Of a stretch of DNA of 64,000 nt, positions 8,561 through 17,284 are shown piece after piece. Location of the stretch: NCBI GenBank assembly GCA_025359865.1, contig JANYDH010000028.1:1-64000 (forward strand), in the 5' to 3' direction. The notes below the pieces were generated by a model. That model had not been told where the DNA came from and ran no database searches. It saw nothing but the letters and a program-made list of their open reading frames with translations. A program made the position numbers and the translations under genes. Position 1 is the stretch's first letter. Every line of letters begins with the position of its first letter. Origin of the DNA: Actinomycetes bacterium. GTDB taxonomy: Bacteria; Actinomycetota; Acidimicrobiia; Acidimicrobiales; Ilumatobacteraceae.

Positions 8561-10083
8561 ACACCCGCGGCAAGACCCTGTGGCAGCTCGTCGAGGAGCG
8601 CGCCGAGGCATCGCCCGATGCCCGGATGGCACTCGACGAGGCCGGTCGCACCATGACGTTCGCCGACTACCACCTCCGCTGCCTCCGTGCGGCCGCCGGG
8701 CTGGCCGCGCTCGGCGTGCGCGAGGGGTCGAACGTGTCGTGGATCCTGCCGTCACGGTTCGAAGCGCTTGTGCTGTGCGGCGCGCTGGCTCGGCTCGGTG
8801 CCGTACAGAACCCGATCCTGCCCATCTACCGCCAGCGTGAGGTGCGGTTCATCCTCGAACAGAGCGCATGCACCACGCTGATCGTTCCCGGCACGTTCCG
8901 CGGCTTCGACTACCCGCCGATGGCCGACGAAGCAACGGCCGGCCTCGATGTCCAGATCGTCATCGCAGGTCCCGACCTACCCGGCGGCGATCCCGCCTCG
9001 CTGGCTGTCTACCGACCCGCATTCGACGAGATGCGGTGGCTGTTCTACTCGTCGGGCACCACAGCCGATCCGAAGGGCGCGAAGCACACCGATCGTTCGT
9101 TGTCCGCGGCCAACGACGGCATGCAGTGGTCGATGCAGGTCACCGATGCCGACCGGGCTGCAGTGGTGTTTCCGGTCACCCATGTCGGCGGTCTGGTGTG
9201 GTTGTTCAACACACTGCAAACGGGCGTCGAATTGCTGATGGTCGAGACCTTCAACCCACTCGAGACCCCAGCATGGTTGGGTCACAACGGATGCACGTGT
9301 GCAGGTGCCGGCACGGTGTTCTGGATGGCGTATCTTGCTGCTCAACGGCGGCTACCGCCTCACGAACGACTGCTTCCCGACGTGCGGATCTTCAATGGAG
9401 GCGGGGCGCCGAAGCCGACCACGCTCCATGCCGAGATGATCGAGGCGTTCGGTGCACCGCTGATCGGCGGATGGGGCCTCACCGAGAGTCCGATCAACAC
9501 CATGGTGCACGTTGACGACCCCGACGACAAGAAGGCCACCACCGATGGGCGACCTTGCCCTGGTGTCTCATTGCGCGTGGTCATCAACTCGCACGAGTGC
9601 GAACCGGGCGAGGAAGGTGAGCTCAGGGTGAAGGGCCCGCAGGTGTGCCTCGGCTACCTCGACGCGTCGCTCGACGCCGACGCGTTCGACGATCTGGGTT
9701 GGTTTCGTACCGGCGATCTCGGCGTGGTCGACCGAGACGGGTTCGTCTCGATTACGGGTCGGTTGAAAGACATCATCATCCGCAAAGGTGAGAATATCTC
9801 GGCAAAGGAGATCGAAGACCTGTTGCACGGTCACCCCAAAGTGGCCGACGTCGCCATCATCGGTGTGCCCGACGATGCCAGCGGCGAACGGGCGTGCGCT
9901 GTCGTGATCACGGCAGGCGACACACCGATCACGTTCGACGAGATGACCGAACACCTGCTCCGCGCGAACTTGTCGAAACACAAAGTGCCTGAGCAGCTCG
10001 AGTTCGTCGACGCTCTACCACGCAACCCAACCGGGAAAGTGCTGAAGAAGGACCTCCGGGTCCAGTTTGGAGAAACATCGTGA
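8548..10083 (+). CDS. Acyl-CoA ligase (AMP-dependent)
   Basis: A 511-residue ligase. The open frame runs back to 8185, but GTG 8548 has a perfect AGGAGG at 8535-8540 and makes a 13-base overlap with the upstream ligase, which suits translational coupling. Motifs: YSSGTTADPKGAK (near residue 170), GWGLTES, GWFRTGDLG and GRLKDIIIRKGENIS (hinge), and NPTGKVLKKDLR at the C-terminus. It differs from its neighbour in having alanine-aspartate in the P-loop and a histidine-rich acyl pocket region, so the two are not recent duplicates. Confidence 0.9.
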   Translation: MVTIDTRGKTLWQLVEERAEASPDARMALDEAGRTMTFADYHLRCLRAAAGLAALGVREGSNVSWILPSRFEALVLCGALARLGAVQNPILPIYRQREVRFILEQSACTTLIVPGTFRGFDYPPMADEATAGLDVQIVIAGPDLPGGDPASLAVYRPAFDEMRWLFYSSGTTADPKGAKHTDRSLSAANDGMQWSMQVTDADRAAVVFPVTHVGGLVWLFNTLQTGVELLMVETFNPLETPAWLGHNGCTCAGAGTVFWMAYLAAQRRLPPHERLLPDVRIFNGGGAPKPTTLHAEMIEAFGAPLIGGWGLTESPINTMVHVDDPDDKKATTDGRPCPGVSLRVVINSHECEPGEEGELRVKGPQVCLGYLDASLDADAFDDLGWFRTGDLGVVDRDGFVSITGRLKDIIIRKGENISAKEIEDLLHGHPKVADVAIIGVPDDASGERACAVVITAGDTPITFDEMTEHLLRANLSKHKVPEQLEFVDALPRNPTGKVLKKDLRVQFGETS

Positions 10084-10820
10084 ACAGGTTCGTTGGATCC
10101 CGGGTGCTCGTCACCGGCGCAGGCTCAGGTATCGGACGTGCAACGGCGCAGCGCTTTGCTGCCGAGGGCGCGCGCGTTGCCTGCCTCGACGTGCGCGGCC
10201 ACGACGAAACCGCAGCGGGTATCGGGGCCACCGCTGTTGCGTTCGAGTGCGACGTTTCCAACGGGGCCGCTGTCGCCGCTGTGGTCGACGCGGCAGTGGA
10301 AGCGCTCGGCGGCCTCGATGTGGTGTGCAACATCGCTGGCATCGGCCACTTCCGCCACAGCCATGAAGAGACCCCCGAGGACTTCGTCCGGATCGTCGGG
10401 GTGAACCTCAATGGCACGTTTCATGTCGCCCGGTTTGCACTTCCCCATCTCCTTGCCGCCGGTGGTGGTGTCATCATCAACACCGCATCCACCGCGGGCC
10501 TCATCGGCCAGCCCTGGAGCGCGGCATACTGTGCGAGCAAAGGTGGCGTCGTGATGCTCACGAAGGCGCTTGCAACCGAGTACAAAGCCCAAAACATCCG
10601 CGTCAACGCCATTGCACCGGGCGGTACCAAGACCAACATCATCAACTCGTTCTCCACCTATCCGGAGGGTGCCGACCTTCGTCAACTGATCAAGGTGATG
10701 AGCCCGATGGAGATGGCCGAACCGGAGGAGATCGCTGCGCTCTTCGCGTTCATTGCCTCCACCGAGGGCCGCTACATGACCGGGTCGATCGTGGCCATCG
10801 ACGGAGGCATCACGTCGTAG
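10080..10820 (+). CDS. Short-chain dehydrogenase/reductase
   Basis: A 246-residue classical SDR. Cofactor motif TGAGSGIG (residues 13-20), the NIAG turn, the active-site serine in NTASTAG and the YCASK Tyr-Lys pair are all present. The basic and acidic pattern after the first strand (CLDVRG) suggests NAD(H). It overlaps the ligase by four bases (GTGA) and ends the operon that began at 5985. Probably acts on a 3-hydroxyacyl-CoA or ring alcohol. Confidence 0.9.
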   Translation: MNRFVGSRVLVTGAGSGIGRATAQRFAAEGARVACLDVRGHDETAAGIGATAVAFECDVSNGAAVAAVVDAAVEALGGLDVVCNIAGIGHFRHSHEETPEDFVRIVGVNLNGTFHVARFALPHLLAAGGGVIINTASTAGLIGQPWSAAYCASKGGVVMLTKALATEYKAQNIRVNAIAPGGTKTNIINSFSTYPEGADLRQLIKVMSPMEMAEPEEIAALFAFIASTEGRYMTGSIVAIDGGITS

Positions 10821-10853
10821 ACCACGTTTCCGACAACACCGCCACCGCTCGGA

Positions 10854-10870
10854 TCTGACGCTGCGTCAGA
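10854..10870. promoter_or_regulatory. Operator 3: TCTGAC-GCTGC-GTCAGA
   Basis: Third copy of the 17-bp operator. The -10 hexamer TACTGT (10871-10876) abuts it and lies 9 bases before the ATG at 10886, so bound repressor would block the promoter of the acyl-CoA dehydrogenase operon. Confidence 0.8.
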
Positions 10871-10885
10871 TACTGTGCTGCGGGT

Positions 10886-12073
10886 ATGGACTTGTGCTAC
10901 ACCGCCGAGGAAGACACGTTCCGCTCCGAGCTACGCGCCTGGCTAGCCGACGTACTCCCCCACGTGCCGCCCGAGCCACCAACACACGAGTGGGCCGCGC
11001 GCCGGGTGTGGGACACCGCATGGCAGCAGATGCTGTTCGAGGCAGGGTACGCCGGCATCAACTGGCCGACGGAGTACGGCGGCCGGGGTGCAACACCCAC
11101 CGAGCACCTGATCTTTCTCGAAGAGACCGAGCGGGCGCGGGCACCGTATGTCGGGATGAACTTCGTCGGCCTGTTGCATGCCGGTCCGACACTCGTGGTC
11201 GAGGCGTCGGCTGAACAGAAAGCCGCTCATCTCCCACCCATCCTGCGCGGTGAACACGTGTGGTGCCAAGGCTTCTCCGAGCCATCTGCCGGAAGCGACC
11301 TCGCGGCCCTGCGGTGTCGCGCCATTCGCGACGGCGACCACTACGTGATCAGCGGACAGAAGATCTGGACGAGCTTCGCCCATGTTGCGGACTACTGCGA
11401 GATCCTCGTCCGCACCGACACCGACGTGCCGAAGCATCGCGGTATCACCTGGTTGATCATGCCGATGGACAGTGCCGGTATCGATGTACGCCCGTTGCGC
11501 ACGATGGACGGCGGCATCGAGTTCTCGGAGATGTTCCTCGACGAGGTCCGCGTGCCCGTCGCCAACCGTGTCGGCGACGAGAACGACGGCTGGCGCGTTG
11601 CGATGACCACGCTCAGTTTCGAACGTGGCACAGCGTTCGTTTCCGAGCTGTTGCAGACGATGGAACTCGTCGCCGATCTCGCCGAGCTTGCCAAGCACAT
11701 CACCAGGCGTTCCGCACTTGCATGGGACGATGCCGGGCTTCGTCGCGATCTCGGCAAGGTCGCGGCCGAACTCGACGCGCTGTGGGCGCTCACCAGGCGC
11801 AACATCTCCGAGGCATCCCGTACCGGCCTCGTCGGAGCGGGCGGCAATGTGTTCAAGCTGGCCTATACCGACCTGCGGCACCGCCTGGGTGAGATCGCGA
11901 TGCATCTCCTCGAGCGGGCCTCGCTCTCCATGGACGACATCGACGAACTGCCAAGCGGCCGGCACGTGCACGGCCGCATCCATGGCTTGAAGATGACCAT
12001 CGCGGCCGGTACATCACAGGTGCAACGCAACATCATCGGCGAGCGCCTGCTCGGCCTGCCGAAGGAGCGCTGA
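10886..12073 (+). CDS. Acyl-CoA dehydrogenase, large partner
   Basis: A 395-residue FAD-dependent acyl-CoA dehydrogenase. Recognisable parts: INWPTEYGGRGATPTEH, the FAD and substrate segment CQGFSEPSAGSDLA, ISGQKIWTSFAHVADY, and the C-terminal HVHGRIHGLKMTIAAGTSQV region with QRNIIGERLLGLPKER. Two bases separate it from a second, shorter dehydrogenase. Such long-short pairs form alpha2beta2 enzymes in actinobacterial steroid side-chain degradation (FadE26-27 and FadE28-29 type), and I infer the same here. Confidence 0.9.
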   Translation: MDLCYTAEEDTFRSELRAWLADVLPHVPPEPPTHEWAARRVWDTAWQQMLFEAGYAGINWPTEYGGRGATPTEHLIFLEETERARAPYVGMNFVGLLHAGPTLVVEASAEQKAAHLPPILRGEHVWCQGFSEPSAGSDLAALRCRAIRDGDHYVISGQKIWTSFAHVADYCEILVRTDTDVPKHRGITWLIMPMDSAGIDVRPLRTMDGGIEFSEMFLDEVRVPVANRVGDENDGWRVAMTTLSFERGTAFVSELLQTMELVADLAELAKHITRRSALAWDDAGLRRDLGKVAAELDALWALTRRNISEASRTGLVGAGGNVFKLAYTDLRHRLGEIAMHLLERASLSMDDIDELPSGRHVHGRIHGLKMTIAAGTSQVQRNIIGERLLGLPKER

Positions 12074-12075
12074 CC

Positions 12076-13023
12076 ATGGACTTCTGGCTCAGTGACGATG
12101 AACGCGATCTCCAAGATGGCATCCGCTCGTTCCTGCTCGGTCGATTCCCGATCGACGTGGTTCGCGCCGGCGAAGAACAACCCGGGGTGATCGACCGCGA
12201 CCGGTGGCGTGAACTGGCGGCAACCGGTGTCTTCTCCGTGGCCGCCGACATAGGCATGCGCGCTGCCGTGTTGGTGTTCGAAGAGCTCGGTCGCGCGTTG
12301 GTGCCCGGCCCGCTTGCAGCGAGCGCCCTTGCCGCTGCCTGGGTCTCAGGCACTGCCACGGGCGACACGATCGTGGGCGTCCTCGAGACCCTGGACGATC
12401 CCGTGCTGGTCGAGCATCCCGCCCAGGTCGACGTGCTGCTCATCGTCTCCGACGAAGGCCTGCTTCGGCTCGACGCTTCGGCGCTCACCATGCACACCAT
12501 CGAGCGGCCACTCGACACGCTCACACCCGTCGCCGTTGTCCGACGCCCTCTGCCTGCGGCAACACGTGTCGACACCTCGTCAGCAGCGCGACAGTTCGAG
12601 CGTGATGCCGTTGTGCTCACTTCGGCGCTGCAGTTGGGCGTCGCTCTCGGCGCAACCCATCTCGCCCAGGAGTACGCCAAGCAGCGTGAGCAGTTCGGGC
12701 GTCCCATCGGCGGCTTCCAGGCCGTGAAGCACCTACTCGCCGACATGCTGGTGAAATCCGAGGTGGCCAGGTCGGCGGTGTATGCCGCGGCCTGCGCGGT
12801 CGACGGGGCCGGCACCGACGACGCATACCGTGCCGCTTCGGTTGCGAAGGTGATGGCCGGCGAGGCAGCGCTGTTCTGTGGCAAGACCGGCATCCAAGTA
12901 CACGGCGGGATGGGCTTCACCTGGGAAGTGCACGCACAGCGCTACTGGAAGCGCGCCGTCGCCCTCGACAACTCGTTCGGGATCATCGACCATCATGCCG
13001 CGATCATCGCGGCCACGTTGTAG
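12076..13023 (+). CDS. Acyl-CoA dehydrogenase, short partner
   Basis: A 315-residue acyl-CoA dehydrogenase-like protein, about 60-80 residues shorter than stand-alone family members. The N-terminal domain is reduced, while the C-terminal half keeps YAKQREQFGRPIGGFQAVKH and the IQVHGGMGFTWEVHAQRYWKR signature. Because it follows the full-length partner by two bases, it is probably the second subunit of a heterotetramer, with the FAD site shared between them. It is followed 11 bases later by an SDR with an AGGAG ribosome-binding site. Confidence 0.88.
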   Translation: MDFWLSDDERDLQDGIRSFLLGRFPIDVVRAGEEQPGVIDRDRWRELAATGVFSVAADIGMRAAVLVFEELGRALVPGPLAASALAAAWVSGTATGDTIVGVLETLDDPVLVEHPAQVDVLLIVSDEGLLRLDASALTMHTIERPLDTLTPVAVVRRPLPAATRVDTSSAARQFERDAVVLTSALQLGVALGATHLAQEYAKQREQFGRPIGGFQAVKHLLADMLVKSEVARSAVYAAACAVDGAGTDDAYRAASVAKVMAGEAALFCGKTGIQVHGGMGFTWEVHAQRYWKRAVALDNSFGIIDHHAAIIAATL

Positions 13024-13034
13024 GAGCACACGCC

Positions 13035-13934
13035 ATGGGAATCTGCGATGGTCGAGTCGTTGTCATCACCGGCGCGGGCCGCGGGCTGGGCCGGGCACAT
13101 GCTCTCGCGTACGCTGCGCACGGTGCCGCCGTCGTCGTGAACGATGTCGGGGCCTCGCTCAGTGGCGAAGGGCGCGACGACAGCCCCGCCGAGGACGTCG
13201 TGGCCGAAATCACGTCACTCGGTGGTCGGGCAGTGGTCAATGGCGACGACGTCAGCGATTGGGATGGCGCCGGGCGGATGATCGCTCAGGCGATCGACAC
13301 GTTCGGCGGCCTCGACACCCTCGTCTGCAACGCCGGCATCGTGCGTGACCGGATGATCGTCAACATGTCTGTCGACGAGTGGGACGGCGTGATCCGCGTG
13401 CATCTGCGCGGCATGTTCTGTCCCGTTCGTCAGGCGGTCGACCACTGGAGGGCGATGTCGAAAGCTGGTACGCCGGTCGCGGCCCGCATCGTCACCACCT
13501 CGTCGGGCGCCGGACTGTTCGGCAGCGTGTCGCAGGCCAACTACTCGGCAGCCAAGGCGGGCATCGCCGCATTCACCGTCGTGGCCGCTGCCGAACTCTC
13601 ACGGTACGGAATCGCCGTCAACGGGATTGCCCCCTCGGCCCGTAGTCGCATGACCGAAGAAGCATTCGCGGAGATGATGCGCGCCCCGCAAAGCGGCTTC
13701 GATGCGATGGACCCGGCCAACGTTTCGCCGCTGGTCGTGTGGCTCGGATCGGCACCCTGCCACGTGACGGGCCAGATGTTCGAGATCTCCGGCGACCAAC
13801 TCAGCATCGCCGAAGGATGGCAACACGGCGCAGTATTCGACAAAGGCACCAGATTCGAGCCTGACGAGATCGGTGCGATCGTCAGCGATCTCGAGCGCGA
13901 GTCACGCCAAGCAACGCCCGTCTACGGTGCGTGA
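13035..13934 (+). CDS. Short-chain dehydrogenase (HSD17B4/FabG-like)
   Basis: A 299-residue SDR of the type related to the dehydrogenase domain of multifunctional peroxisomal enzyme 2. It has TGAGRGLG, VVVNDVG, VCNAGIVRDRM, TTSSGAGLFG and YSAAKAG. In this group the usual reaction is oxidation of a (3R)-hydroxyacyl-CoA. Together with the dehydrogenase pair it would supply two beta-oxidation steps, though no hydratase sits in this operon. The minus-strand SDR at 14686 is a paralogue. Confidence 0.88.
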   Translation: MGICDGRVVVITGAGRGLGRAHALAYAAHGAAVVVNDVGASLSGEGRDDSPAEDVVAEITSLGGRAVVNGDDVSDWDGAGRMIAQAIDTFGGLDTLVCNAGIVRDRMIVNMSVDEWDGVIRVHLRGMFCPVRQAVDHWRAMSKAGTPVAARIVTTSSGAGLFGSVSQANYSAAKAGIAAFTVVAAAELSRYGIAVNGIAPSARSRMTEEAFAEMMRAPQSGFDAMDPANVSPLVVWLGSAPCHVTGQMFEISGDQLSIAEGWQHGAVFDKGTRFEPDEIGAIVSDLERESRQATPVYGA

Positions 13935-13956
13935 CTCGCGTTGGTAGCGTGGCCGA

Positions 13957-14610
13957 GTGGCTGACGAGTTACTTGCAACCGATGGACGGGTGATCGGCGA
14001 GCGCGCCATCGCCACGCGCCAACGACTCCTCGACGCGACGCTCGACCTGCTCCGTCGCGACGGAGTGCTCGATCTCAAGGTGGTCGACATCAGCCGCGAT
14101 GCGGGTGCCGCGCCGGCCACGTTCTACCAGTACTTCTCCGACCTCGACGCGGCGATCCTGGCATTGTCCGAGACCGCTCTCGACGACGAGGTGCCGTTGG
14201 TCGAGTTCCTCCAACCACCCTGGTCATCCGCCGCCGACATTGAGCGGGCACGCGCCTTTGTCCAGGCGTATTCCGAGTACTGGAGCGATCACTACGCGGT
14301 CTTGATCGTGCGCAACCTCAAAGCCGATGGCGGCGATGTCGACTTCCGTTCTGCCCGCAGCCGGGCCAATCTGCTGTTGTTGCGACGGATGGCCGCCATG
14401 GTGACCGCCGGCCAGGAGGCCGAACGGGTCCCGGCATCGCTCGACCCCTTTGCGGCTGCAGCAGCGATGATGGCCATGCTCGACCGGCTGTTCACCTATC
14501 AAACAGAAGTCCGGCGACGAGGCACGTCGAAGTCGGCGCAGCATGAAACGCTCACGACCATCTTGTTCCAGACCCTCACCGGAATTCCAACCTCATCGAC
14601 AAGTAGCTGA
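13957..14610 (+). CDS. TetR-family regulator, candidate repressor of the cluster
   Basis: A 217-residue TetR protein. The N-terminal helix-turn-helix spans about residues 14-60 (ATRQRLLDATLDLLRRDGV, then ISRDAGAAPATFYQYFSDLD). The GTG start is supported by TAGCGT at 13945-13950 with a 6-base gap. The C-terminal ligand domain is helical and not informative. It is the only transcriptional regulator in the 459-36041 cluster, and six copies of a 17-bp palindrome of TetR size lie in that cluster, so I infer that it controls them. No copy of the palindrome precedes its own gene. Confidence 0.88.
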   Translation: MADELLATDGRVIGERAIATRQRLLDATLDLLRRDGVLDLKVVDISRDAGAAPATFYQYFSDLDAAILALSETALDDEVPLVEFLQPPWSSAADIERARAFVQAYSEYWSDHYAVLIVRNLKADGGDVDFRSARSRANLLLLRRMAAMVTAGQEAERVPASLDPFAAAAAMMAMLDRLFTYQTEVRRRGTSKSAQHETLTTILFQTLTGIPTSSTSS

Positions 14611-14613
14611 AGT

Positions 14614-14665
14614 CCGACCTTTGGCGTTGCGTTGCTGTCTATGACAGCAGGACGCCAACAGTCGG
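14614..14665. repeat. TTTGGCG hairpin, copy 2 (between convergent genes)
   Basis: Imperfect inverted repeat: CCGACCTTTGGCG...GCTGTC, then TAT, then GACAGC...CGCCAACAGTCGG. The centre CTGTCTATGACAG matches copy 1 closely. It sits between the convergent TetR and SDR genes, so it may act as a bidirectional terminator, although there is no T run. Confidence 0.6.
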
Positions 14666-14685
14666 CCCTTGGCTTTGCCCGCCGA

Positions 14686-15576
14686 TCACATCGGCGGGCC
14701 GGCCCACGCGGGTACGCCGGCCGGATTCTCACCGAACAACTCGGCGCGACCAGCTTGGATCGCCGCCACAGTCCACCGTCGATCACCCGCTGTCACCGTC
14801 GCCGCGATCTGAGCGGGTTGCATGCGGTGGATCTGGTCGCCGAGAACGATGAACACCTGCCCGCTGACATCGCCCGCATCGTCGGAAGCGAGCCACGCCA
14901 CCATTGGGCTGACGTTGGCCGGGTCGTACTTGTCGAAGCCCATCTCCGGCTGGGCGAATTTCGGATTCACGTCCGTCATCGGCGTGCGTGCCCGCGGTGC
15001 AATGCAATTGGCGGTGACGTTCAGCCGACCGAGCTCGCGGGCCTGGACGAGCGTCATGCTCACGATGCCCCCCTTTGCCGAGCCATAGTTGCTCTGGCCG
15101 GGCCCGCCGAACAGGCCACTCTCACTCGATGTGTTGATGATCCGGCGGGCGATGAGCTGAGCTCCCTCACCTGCCGCTTTCGCCTGTGCCCGCCAGTACG
15201 CCGCAGCAAAGTGTGAGGGAACGAAGTGACCCTTGAGGTGCACGTCGACGACCGCATCGAACTGTTCTTCGGTCATCGCAAAGCTCATCGCATCACGAAT
15301 GAAACCGGCATTGTTGACCAGCACGTGCAACTCGCCGAATCGGTCGAGCGCCGTGCCGATCAGTTCCTCTGCCGCTGACCAACTGCTGACGCTCCCTCGG
15401 TGCGCCACCGCCTGGCCGCCGGCAGCGACAATGGCCTCTGCAACCTCGTCGGCCCGTTCGGTGAGGTCATTGACCACCACGCTCGCGCCTTCTGCCGCAA
15501 GCAGTTCGGCGTGACAACGGCCGACGCCTTGCCCTGCGCCCGTAACGATTGCGACTTTGCCGCTGAGTGCACCCAT
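14686..15576 (-). CDS. Short-chain dehydrogenase (HSD17B4/FabG-like)
   Basis: A 296-residue SDR with TGAGQGVG, VVVNDL, VNNAGFIRDAM, NTSSESGLFG and NYGSAKGG. The frame is open upstream to 16293, but the ATG at 15576 has GGGAGG at good spacing and gives the family-typical N-terminus MGALSGKVAIVTGAG. It is similar over its length to the SDR at 13035. A half-site TCTGAC followed by GCGTCA lies at 15597-15608, but the spacing is wrong for the operator described elsewhere. Confidence 0.9.
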   Translation of the reverse strand: MGALSGKVAIVTGAGQGVGRCHAELLAAEGASVVVNDLTERADEVAEAIVAAGGQAVAHRGSVSSWSAAEELIGTALDRFGELHVLVNNAGFIRDAMSFAMTEEQFDAVVDVHLKGHFVPSHFAAAYWRAQAKAAGEGAQLIARRIINTSSESGLFGGPGQSNYGSAKGGIVSMTLVQARELGRLNVTANCIAPRARTPMTDVNPKFAQPEMGFDKYDPANVSPMVAWLASDDAGDVSGQVFIVLGDQIHRMQPAQIAATVTAGDRRWTVAAIQAGRAELFGENPAGVPAWAGPPM

Positions 15577-16033
15577 GTACTGCCGACCTCCCCTGATCTG
15601 ACGCGTCATCGGATCATAGATCCGCCACCTTCGAGCGCGATGTCCGCGACGAGCGCTCGCACGCTCTTGCGCGGTCCTTTCCGGACGTTTAGGTTGTGGC
15701 CTCACGATTCTGCCGAGTATGTCTTGATACAAGGAGAACCCCAAGTGAGATCTCACGCAATACGTATCCTGGTATCGATCGGGCTGACCGCTGGGGGCCT
15801 GGTCTGGACGAGTGCTGCGCCGCAGAAGTTGGCCAACGTCGGGGTCAACTGGGTTAAGAAGATGCGCTCCGATCGGATACAAGCAGAATCTCGTGACGTT
15901 TGGCGTTCGGCAAGCCATCGACACGTGGAGGCACGTGTGCCTACGTAACGACACGTGCCTCCACGTGTCGCTGCGATCAGCGATTCGAACTCGCCACGAG
16001 ACAAGGTCACCACATTCGAGCGACCGGGAACTA
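15577..16033. other. Intergenic stretch with a CACGTG element
   Basis: No supported gene. The frame open upstream of the amidohydrolase (from 15812) is rejected because it would read through the repeat element and the operator. The stretch holds copy 2 of the CACGTG long hairpin (15891-16000) and the divergent promoters of the SDR and the amidohydrolase. Confidence 0.7.
15891..16000 (+). repeat. CACGTG long-hairpin element, copy 2
   Basis: Perfect 19-bp arms at 15920-15938 and 15951-15969 with the loop GCCTACGTAACG. The left end reads CTCGTGACGTTTGGCGT, as in copy 3, but about 130 bases present in copy 3 between that end and the hairpin are missing. The right end is GATTCGAACTCGCCACGAG. Arms contain two CACGTG cores each. 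Confidence 0.85.
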
Positions 16034-16050
16034 TCTGATACCGTGTCAGA
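16034..16050. promoter_or_regulatory. Operator 4: TCTGAT-ACCGT-GTCAGA
   Basis: Fourth copy, with one base different in the left half. It ends one base before the ATG at 16052, and the predicted -10 TACCGT (16039-16044) lies inside the palindrome, so operator and promoter are the same sequence here. Confidence 0.75.
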
Positions 16051-16051
16051 A

Positions 16052-17281
16052 ATGAGCATTGACAAAGAAATCCCGCTCATCGTCAGCGTCGACGACCACG
16101 TCGTCGAGCCCGCGCATCTGTTCCAGCGGTGGCTGCCGAACAAGTTCAAGAGCCATCCCGATGCCCCGCGAATCGAGCGTCGCGGGCTTGCGGGCATGAA
16201 GTATCTCGGCGGAACGAAGTACGACTTCCAGTGGGATGACGATGCCCCGAAAGCGGACTGTTGGTTGTACGAAGACCTTGTCGCCCCGCACAAGCGTCAC
16301 GTTGCAGCGGTCGGGTTCGACCGTGACGATATGACGGCGTCGCCGATCACGTACGACGAGATGCGACCCGGTTGCTACGACCCTGCGGCGCGGCTGGAAG
16401 ACATGACTGCCGATGGTGTCGACGCGTCGCTGTGCTTTCCGACCATGCCGCGGTTCTGTGGTCAGACGTTCAGCGAAGCCAAGGACAAAGACCTGGCGAT
16501 GGCGTGCATGACTGCCTACAACGACTGGATGGTCGAAGAGTGGTGCGGCGATAGCTCCGGCCGGCTGATTCCGCTGCCGATCATTCCGCTGTGGGACATC
16601 GACGCCGCCGCCATCGAGGTGCGCCGTAACGCCGCCCGCGGCGTTACCGCTGTCGCATTCAGTGAGATCCCGGCCAAGCTCGGGCTCCCGACACTGCACT
16701 CCGGTTACTGGGAGCCGTTCTTCCAGGCGTGTGAGGAGACCGGCACCGTGATCTGCATGCACATCGGTTCGTCCAGCCAGATGCCGGCGACTTCATCGGA
16801 TGCTCCGCCGGCTGTCGCCGCCACGTTGAGCTTCGGCAACGCAATGAGCTCGCTGAGCGACTTTCTCTTCTCCGGCGTACTGGTCCGCCATCCGGAACTC
16901 AAGTTGGCCTACAGCGAGGGACAGATCGGCTGGATCCCGTACATCCTCGAGCGGGCAGACGACGTGTGGCGAGAGCATCGTGCGTGGGGCGGCGTGCGCG
17001 AGATCGTCCCAGAACCACCGTCCACCTACTGGCACCGCCAGATCTACGGCTGCTTCTACCGTGATGTGCACGGGCTCGAAAGTCTGCATCGCATCGGCGT
17101 CGACAACGTCACGTTCGAGACGGATTATCCGCACACCGATTCGACATGGCCGCACACCCGCCAGATCTTCACCGATCAAGTGGTCGGCCTCGACGACGAG
17201 ACGATTGTAAAGATCGCTCGCGGTAATGCCATCCGCATGCTTCGACTCGATCCGACCACCGGTCGCTGGCGCAAGGGCTGA
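16052..17281 (+). CDS. Amidohydrolase-2 family (decarboxylase-like TIM barrel)
   Basis: A 409-residue paralogue of the protein at 2220. Shared motifs are VDDHVVEP (near residue 12), ASLCFPTMPRFCGQTF, ICMHIGSS (His 237) and ETDYPHTDSTWP (Asp 358). No ribosome-binding site precedes the ATG; the -10 TACCGT with a 7-base gap indicates a leaderless message. It heads a four-gene operon running to 20314. Two such similar enzymes under the same operator suggest sequential or alternative substrates in one pathway. Confidence 0.85.
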   Translation: MSIDKEIPLIVSVDDHVVEPAHLFQRWLPNKFKSHPDAPRIERRGLAGMKYLGGTKYDFQWDDDAPKADCWLYEDLVAPHKRHVAAVGFDRDDMTASPITYDEMRPGCYDPAARLEDMTADGVDASLCFPTMPRFCGQTFSEAKDKDLAMACMTAYNDWMVEEWCGDSSGRLIPLPIIPLWDIDAAAIEVRRNAARGVTAVAFSEIPAKLGLPTLHSGYWEPFFQACEETGTVICMHIGSSSQMPATSSDAPPAVAATLSFGNAMSSLSDFLFSGVLVRHPELKLAYSEGQIGWIPYILERADDVWREHRAWGGVREIVPEPPSTYWHRQIYGCFYRDVHGLESLHRIGVDNVTFETDYPHTDSTWPHTRQIFTDQVVGLDDETIVKIARGNAIRMLRLDPTTGRWRKG

Positions 17282-17284
17282 CGC

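Noticed and set aside
15597-15608. Seventh copy of the TCTGAC operator
   Set aside because: TCTGAC is followed by GCGTCA directly; spacing and right half do not match the six real copies.
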